Positions 58,561 through 64,000 of a DNA stretch of 64,000 nt are shown here, piece after piece. Within the stretch, counting starts at the first letter, position 1; each line of letters starts with the position of its first letter. This DNA is from Bactrocera neohumeralis (lineage: Eukaryota > Arthropoda > Insecta > Diptera > Tephritidae): NCBI RefSeq assembly GCF_024586455.1, contig NC_065921.1, positions 73,613,865 to 73,677,864 of the forward strand, given 5' to 3'. The notes below the pieces were generated by a model that made no database searches, was not told the DNA's origin, and saw nothing but the letters and a program-made list of their open reading frames with translations. The position numbers and the translations under genes were made by a program.

Positions 58561-60750
58561 ATACGTAAATTCTTTTTACAACTAGTATCTAGTTTATATT
58601 GCTTGAACTACAATATTTAAAATTTTGATTACTTACACTATTTTAATAATATTTATCACAATTGAAGACGAGAGCACTTAGAATTTAGCTGAAATCTTAA
58701 TTTCATATAAATTTTACTTTCTTAAATTATGGTGTATCAAGCAGAAGTCTTTAAAGAATCACCAAAATATTTGTATCTGCGATTGAAAATAGAGCAATGG
58801 ATTTTTTGGCAGTCTATAATTTTCAAAATATCAGTTAGGTGTCAAAATATATGGCTTTAACAACGAGGGTTAGATTTCTACTTATAACAAAGTGTGTGCT
58901 TTATAAGAAGTGTAGGACTGCTATTACAAATACAAAAAATAACATGAGATGTAATTAAAAATATTCTTCTTTCTTATGAAGACCATCCGTACAATTATGC
59001 CTTACTTTTTCCACCAGAACTGTTATCAGTTGTTCCCCTTTTGAGGAGTCTTTAACTTATGCGGCCGTTAGCTAGGAAGGTGCCTCATCGCATATGAATA
59101 TTTTCAGTTGAATAGGTTAATGTGAGTTTACGGCGTTGAACATGAGTTCAGAGTGGAAACTGTTACGTATTTTTAATGTTCCTTTTGGGTAAGTCCTAGC
59201 GCATTTTTCTGGAGGCAAAAGAGTCTTTGGAAAGTCTCTGATTTATGTATTTATTAAGTCAAAAATGTGTCTCATCGCTGAAGATTATTTGACGCTTAAT
59301 ATGCAAATGTACATTTGTCCTAGAGAACGTGAGTTTTGGAGTGCAATTTCTAGAATTTTTAAAGGTTCTTTCGGACTAAGTCTTTGCATGATAATTTTCT
59401 AAAGAATCTTAAAAAGAAATCTCAAACAATTGTGTTTATTTTGAAAGTTGTTGGGACAAATAGAGCTTTAGTAAACTCTACACCTTGAAAAAAAACACTC
59501 TCTATTAGACCAATAATTATAGTTTTTGAGGAAACCTACATAGATTCAGACCTTGCAATTTACAACTATAAGCTATAAAAGTAAGTACCACAGTCAAACA
59601 TTGGCGTAGCTTTTCTGAACAAAAAGTGATAGTGGATTTCATTTTCGTTTATAGTTCAATGATACAAATTCATTAATCAGAAAATCAAAAGCACACATAA
59701 TGTCCAAATCGTTACAGAAGTCTATGAGCAAAGTGTGTGAGAGTACAATTACAAATGTGCAGAGTTGTAATTTCGTATGTAATAAGTGTGTCGCCGATTG
59801 TAATGTGGATTACTAGATGACGACGTGTTGCAAGCTGATATGCGTTGCACAGACATACTTACAACACTTAAGCCGACAAACAACGTTACAACAAACAAGT
59901 GCTTCCCTACAAACCACCTCATAACGCATTGGTATATATGAACATTCATATATACATATGTATTTATATGCATATAGGTAGTATGTACATAACCGGCTAA
60001 TGAATTTCAATGCGTGTGTAATGTAATGCCAACACTCAAGGATAAGTCGAGCAGGCAGCATAGAAATTAAAGAAGCAGAAAAACGATAACAGCATGCCCG
60101 GAGCTGTTGTTATACGCCCGTTTTATCACTTAAATGCATACATACATATGCATAATACATAAGCTTGAAAGTAGACGGGGGAGCTGAATGTGGGCTTTGC
60201 AACGCATTGTGAGACCATGAGACGCTATATCACGTCGCGCATGCCGGTAAACTAATATGCTTATGGACACACATCCACTATATACATACATACCATACAT
60301 AGGTTTAGAAGGTACTGATGATATGTTGATAAAATCGACAACGTTAAGGCGTTACCGTGGGGTTCTAATCGGAAAGGGAAGTTGACGTGGCGACCTGATG
60401 CCTGAGAAACTGGCTTTATTACTACATAGACTCAGTTACAAGTGCCTTTTTATACAGTATATATGTATGTGAACATTGTAGACACATAGACGATGTACGC
60501 ATAAGCGGAGCATATTGTTGTCAGCATAACAACTTGACGCCTGTCTTAATTAAAAAGAATGAAATGAAACTTAGTACTTGAGTATTGAGCCGATAATAAA
60601 TATGAACAAAAAGCTTCCTACTTTTTCTTACTTCATTCCAGTATTACAGGTAGGAGGAACATGGCTCTTAAGACTGAAATACTCGGTATTTTATGCTACA
60701 TTAAAGATTCTTCAATACTCTAGTATGTTGAAAAGATTATGTTAGGTCAA
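58561..60750. other. AT-rich unique intron DNA, no gene seen
   Basis: Dense stops in all frames; CATATATACATATGTATT near 59946. No RNA gene or inverted repeat found. Confidence 0.35.
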
Positions 60751-60754
60751 AAGG

Positions 60755-61180
60755 TCGATCTTAAAAGTGCTCTTACTTGGACAGCTTAGAACGTCGGTAC
60801 GTTGTGGGTCCTAAAACGCCTATATATTGCTCGTAAAGACCCTTATAAGTCGACAAAGCGCCTTGAACCTAACACAAATCTGTTGAGGCGACAAATATCG
60901 GTTTCGAATATCTCTGCTGGTTCGACGAAGTATGACTGTCGAGAAATTCGTTGTTTCGACCTTACCATCTTTCTTAAAACTTTGATAATTTGCGTCCGAG
61001 AATTCTTTTAACCTCACCTCATGAACGCTTATCGGACTATGTACTGTAAGAAATCTTACTACTCTAGCAGGAGGAGCTTTGCTGAGAGCAATTAGTACAG
61101 TAGATTTTCATGCGTTCTACTCTATGCTAAAAGAACCTCACAGTCACACAGGAGCTGGTCATCGACCAAGCGAAAAGTGT
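60755..61180 (-). mobile_element. Non-LTR retrotransposon 3' end, strongly decayed
   Basis: Homologous by eye to the C-terminal part of the 51 kb element: both hold CGAAxSTATGACTGxCGAGA, an ACAGCTTMGAACG word and a CCGTTGTGxG-type block in the same order. The minus strand reads QSYFVEPAEIFETDICRLNR and FRTHNVPTFSKLSK with stops before and after. Confidence 0.65.
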
Positions 61181-61960
61181 GTACCATAGGTTCATAGATC
61201 CAGTGTTGGATCGCAAGAGTACAACAGAAGAGTCAACGAGATTTTCGAGTAGTTTGATTAAAAAAAGGACTTTGAGAGAAAATAACTGGACGGAAGCTTT
61301 TGACGCGGTCTATGCAGACGTACATCCAGAAAAAATCCGCTCGCAAGACAGTCGTGACTAAACAATATGGTTCGAAATTTATGTCCGTCCAGAAAAGGCA
61401 ATTTTCTGTGCCTACTAGATGGTATTATGGAAAAGTTATATATTGGGTAGACTTCATCGAAACGTTCTCAGGTTACTGAGGCACCTATTAAAGCGTTTTG
61501 ACCTAATATCATACTTCAGAGGTCTTTTATATCATGTCATATAAGACCTTTATGAACTCTCTGACGGTTCTCCGGACCAACCTTTCCGTAGCTACTCTTA
61601 AATTCAGTAATATAACCATCTTTTCTTTGGTACAACCTCGTCAACACAGCCGTTCTTTGGGACTAGATAGAAATAAATTGAGGCTTGCACCGCAATCTAA
61701 GGTCAATTGTGCGTTTCCTTAGAACAAACAGCACAAAGAAGCGTAAACAACATTAAAAAATTGTTAACAGAGACTTAAGCTGTCTATTATTGAGCAGTTT
61801 CAATAAGACAGCATATAAAAAAGAAAGTCTGCACCAAGTTAAGAGTAATATTTAATTTTTTTTTTAAACTATTCAAGCAACAACAAACGCCGGCGGAGTC
61901 TGAAAGCCTACAGAACCCGCAATAGGTGGAGTAAACTCAAGATATACATATGACTAATTT
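61181..61960. other. EcR: DNA next to the EcR-A exons
   Basis: Intronic on the minus strand, directly after the donor. Two short open frames on the plus strand (61179-61361, 61534-61722) are unrecognised. Nothing else. Confidence 0.35.
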
Positions 61961-61971
61961 CTAGTACTCAC

Positions 61972-62153
61972 CTGGTTTACCATTGGGACTATATGGATCA
62001 TAGCTGCCTGCCGACATCGGTGATGCGTAGCCATTCGACATATTCGCGCTGTAGCTGTGGTTCTGTGAACCCGGTGATGGGCTCAATGGTGGCGCTGAAC
62101 TGGGCACACTACCCGGACTAGAGGTGGAAATCCATTCCTCGTTACTTGGAGGA
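61972..62153 (-). CDS. EcR: Ecdysone receptor isoform A, second coding exon (A-box)
   Basis: The acceptor TTTTGCAG precedes 62153 and the donor GTGAGTA follows 61972. The 182-bp exon enters in phase 2 and leaves in phase 1, keeping frame with the first exon. It encodes NEEWISTSSPGSVPSS, then APPLSPSPGSQNHSY, MSNGYASPMSAG and SYDPYSPNGKPG. This is the conserved stretch just before the GRDDLSPSSSLNG region and the zinc-finger exon of insect EcR-A proteins. A two-residue Ser-Ala insertion before NMSNGY distinguishes it from the Drosophila version as I recall it. Together the exons give 433 codons plus one base. The next exon, with the C4 zinc fingers, must lie at lower coordinates on the minus strand and is not found here, implying an intron of more than 61 kb. 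Confidence 0.92.
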
Positions 62154-62267
62154 CTGCAAAACAAATAGGTGAAGGTGCCAATATGTAACATAAGCAAGCA
62201 AGAAAAGTTGTACAATCGACAATAAACATAACAAGGTCAACGCGGAAAAGTAATAAACTGTACTCAC
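62154..62267 (-). other. EcR: Short intron between EcR-A coding exons
   Basis: 114-bp GT-AG intron on the minus strand, donor GTGAGTA at 62267-62261 and acceptor TTTTGCAG ending at 62154. Phases on both sides agree (2/2), which joins the flanking exons into one uninterrupted frame. Confidence 0.88.
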
Positions 62268-63385
62268 CATTCCAAACGGGCGCGCTTGGGTACAAAGACC
62301 AGATGTCCATTGGCAGTGCCGCTGGCATTACCGCCAGCAGCTGCCGCGGAAGAGGATGATGCCGTTGCGCTGTGATTGCCGCCAGTTGTGATCACCAAAG
62401 TGCCGCCGCCCGCAACGCCGCTGGACGTGGAAGCGGCGCCGGAAACACCACCAGCCGCAGCAGTACCACCGCCGCCACCAACAACTAGATTTATGGTGTT
62501 CACATTATTTAGCGGACTCACAGCTATTGTTGTTGCATTGCTCACTGTGGCAGAAGACTTATTGGCAGCAACGGAAATGGAAGTACCGCTAGATGAGGAT
62601 GCCGTTGACGGCAGTGTGCTGACAGTCAGTGCGATTATATTGTTGCTGTTGGTCACAGCATTGTTGTTGTTGTGGCCTGTATTGCCGTGATTGTTATTGC
62701 TATTGTTGCTGTTGCTTAGAGTATTATTATTGCTGTTACGATTAATGCTAGTATTGCTGAAGTTGCTGTGAGAACTACTACTGTTAACGGCCGTCAGTGA
62801 CGCTGGCGTCGGTGCCGCCACTGCCGTTGCCGACGCTGAGTTATGCTTCGTCAACGCAATGACGTCGTGCAGCGGTTCCGTTTTAATGGCAGTCGAAATG
62901 ATTTTAATTTTCTCCTCCACCGATGCGGCCAATACATTCGTTATGATTGTGGGCTTCTCACCCAACGTAATGCTGGTGGCATTGTGATTGTTGTTGTTGG
63001 CATGCAGACGTTGTTGATGGTGTGTGACATGCGTTTGCCGCGGCTGATGGATGAGTGTACGTTGTTGCTGCTGCTGTTGCTGTTGGTGGAGACCATTCAA
63101 ATCGAGCGCATTACTCACTTCGCCGCTGGCGATGGCGGCGACGCTGAGTAGATGCGTTGCCGCTATGGTGGCCGGTGGCTGATTGACGCCGGCCGCAGCG
63201 GCAGCGGCTGCAGCTGCCAATTGTTGTTGCAGCAGAATGTGACTGGGTATGATGGTGGTAGCGGTAGTGGCAGCGCTGCTAGTCGACGTTTGCGTCGCTG
63301 TTTTGGCATGCGACGTCGACGCTGACGACGTGGATTGCTGTTGAGATTGTTGCTGTTGCTGTTGTTGCACATTTAAGCGATACAT
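62268..63385 (-). CDS. EcR: Ecdysone receptor isoform A, first coding exon (N-terminal A/B region)
   Basis: Nuclear receptor for 20-hydroxyecdysone; it acts in the nucleus as a heterodimer with ultraspiracle. This exon encodes 372 residues plus two bases of the isoform-A transactivation region. The ATG at 63385-63383 is the first Met after an in-frame TAG. The protein has polyQ tracts (residues 7-17 and 101-108), SHILLQQQLA (48-57) followed by polyA, Asn/Ser-rich stretches, AIKTEPLHDVI (166-176) and NGHLVFVPKRARLE at the end. SHILLQQQLA, IKxEPxxDVI and NGHLVxVPxxRxRL match the A-specific part of Drosophila EcR-A from memory. The exon closes with the donor GTGAGTA in phase 2 (62261-62267). It is much longer than the roughly 200-residue Drosophila A region, mainly through homopolymer expansion. 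IKTE also fits the SUMOylation consensus. No DNA-binding domain is in the window, so the gene is partial. Confidence 0.9.
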
Positions 63386-63736
63386 GTTGGGTTGCAAGCA
63401 ACTGGTGTTTGACTAAGAAAATATTCGATGATGTGTGACAATATTGTATTGTTGTTGTTGTATGACGCCAAATTCGCTTGCGGCCCGCCAGCAAGCGATT
63501 TTCACATGTGTTCGGTTTCAATACGGCGTTTTGTTGTTGCGCATTTTGCGGTTATTGCATACGGGATTGCTGGCAACAGACGAACTTCGCGCAACATTTG
63601 CTTGCCATTCTTGCCACATTTACATTTTCGTTGCAAGCAAGTAATGTACATTAATTTGTTGGATTAAATATTTGTGGCAACAACGGTTACAGCACACAAG
63701 CGCATATAATTTACCGTTAATTTTTTCTGCGGTAAG
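63386..63736 (-). other. EcR: Probable EcR-A 5' untranslated exon part with candidate acceptor
   Basis: Upstream of the EcR-A ATG on the minus strand there is an in-frame stop (TAG, about 33 bases upstream), so this stretch is not coding in that frame. The pyrimidine-rich tract TTTTCTTCTTTCAG ending at 63737 is a good 3' splice site, so the exon may begin at 63736. Alternatively the transcription start lies in this stretch. No TATA box or initiator stands out. Confidence 0.35.
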
Positions 63737-64000
63737 CTGAAAGAAGAAAATTATTTGTTGTTTAATAGAGAAAAAACATGATTTTCAGAACTTTTGTTTT
63801 AAATAAAAACGAGTTACTAAACGTTTTGTATCTTTAGACCCCAATCTCAACACCAGTCTCAACCCTAATAGTACTAGGTTAACGAGAGTTCATAAATTGA
63901 AGGTAGTTCGAATGATCCGCCTTGGCTCGATTATGTACTATTTGGTTCCATAACATGTTGCCATATTGAAGGTAATATCCCAATACCACTCTGATGGAAA
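63737..64000. other. Sequence upstream of the EcR-A exon
   Basis: Either a 5' intron (if the acceptor at 63737 is used) or promoter-proximal DNA. AT-rich; no core promoter motif stands out. Confidence 0.3.

Larger units (their letters stand above)
1..61971 (-). other. EcR: Presumed long EcR-A intron hosting tRNAs and repeats
   Basis: Starts at the donor after the second EcR-A exon and runs off the left edge of the window. No open frame resembling the EcR B1-specific exon, the zinc-finger exon or the ligand-binding exons was found on the minus strand. The very long intron is an inference; it requires the common exons to lie at lower coordinates on the same strand. Confidence 0.6.

Noticed and set aside
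63383..63397. EcR-A frame extended five codons upstream to a TTG
   Set aside because: An ATG start at 63385 is available, a stop lies upstream in frame, and TTG initiation is not expected here.

Overview
The window is nuclear DNA from a higher (cyclorrhaphan) fly, most likely a tephritid fruit fly. Two exons at the right end of the minus strand encode the isoform-A amino terminus of the ecdysone receptor (EcR). The rest is AT-rich, packed with decayed Tc1/mariner and non-LTR elements, and carries polymerase III tRNA genes. The tephritid assignment is an inference from the look of the dispersed repeats, not something the sequence proves.

Layout: EcR-A coding exons lie at 61972-63385 on the minus strand, with a 114-bp intron between them. 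The second exon ends in a splice donor, and no DNA-binding or ligand-binding exon occurs at lower coordinates. Positions 1-61971 are therefore best read as part of one very long EcR-A intron (inference). No other convincing protein-coding gene was found. Eleven intact tRNA genes sit in this presumed intron: two Lys(CTT) at 22.4 and 25.4 kb in opposite orientation, five Ile(AAT) on the minus strand between 24.9 and 32.1 kb, one Asn(GTT) at 47.4 kb, and three Asp(GTC) on the plus strand between 55.9 and 58.6 kb. In Drosophila melanogaster EcR and a classic Asn/Lys/Ile/Arg tRNA cluster both map to cytological region 42A, so this looks like old conserved linkage.

Repeats: (1) a dispersed family with a tandem unit of about 154 bp, in arrays at 9.5, 15.9, 18.5, 21.0, 36.2 and 43.2 kb plus single units; (2) a 64-bp minisatellite inside an inverted-repeat element at 12.5-13.4 kb, with a short relative at 25.0 kb; (3) a satellite of about 113 bp at 38.3-39.9 kb; (4) MITEs, including a 209-bp mariner deletion derivative whose parent family is also in the window, two pogo-like elements and a 464-bp element with long inverted termini; (5) at least six broken Tc1/mariner transposases; (6) two lineages of non-LTR retrotransposon, one RTE-like with a (GAA)n tail and one with an RNase H domain and an AACCTAACC-type tail. 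Between the repeats are unique, compositionally mixed islands (5.1-5.9, 8.3-9.1, 15.3-15.9, 17.0-17.5, 26.4-27.7, 32.7-34.2, 53.0-54.7 and 56.4-57.9 kb). These are the best places to look for regulatory DNA or untranslated exons.
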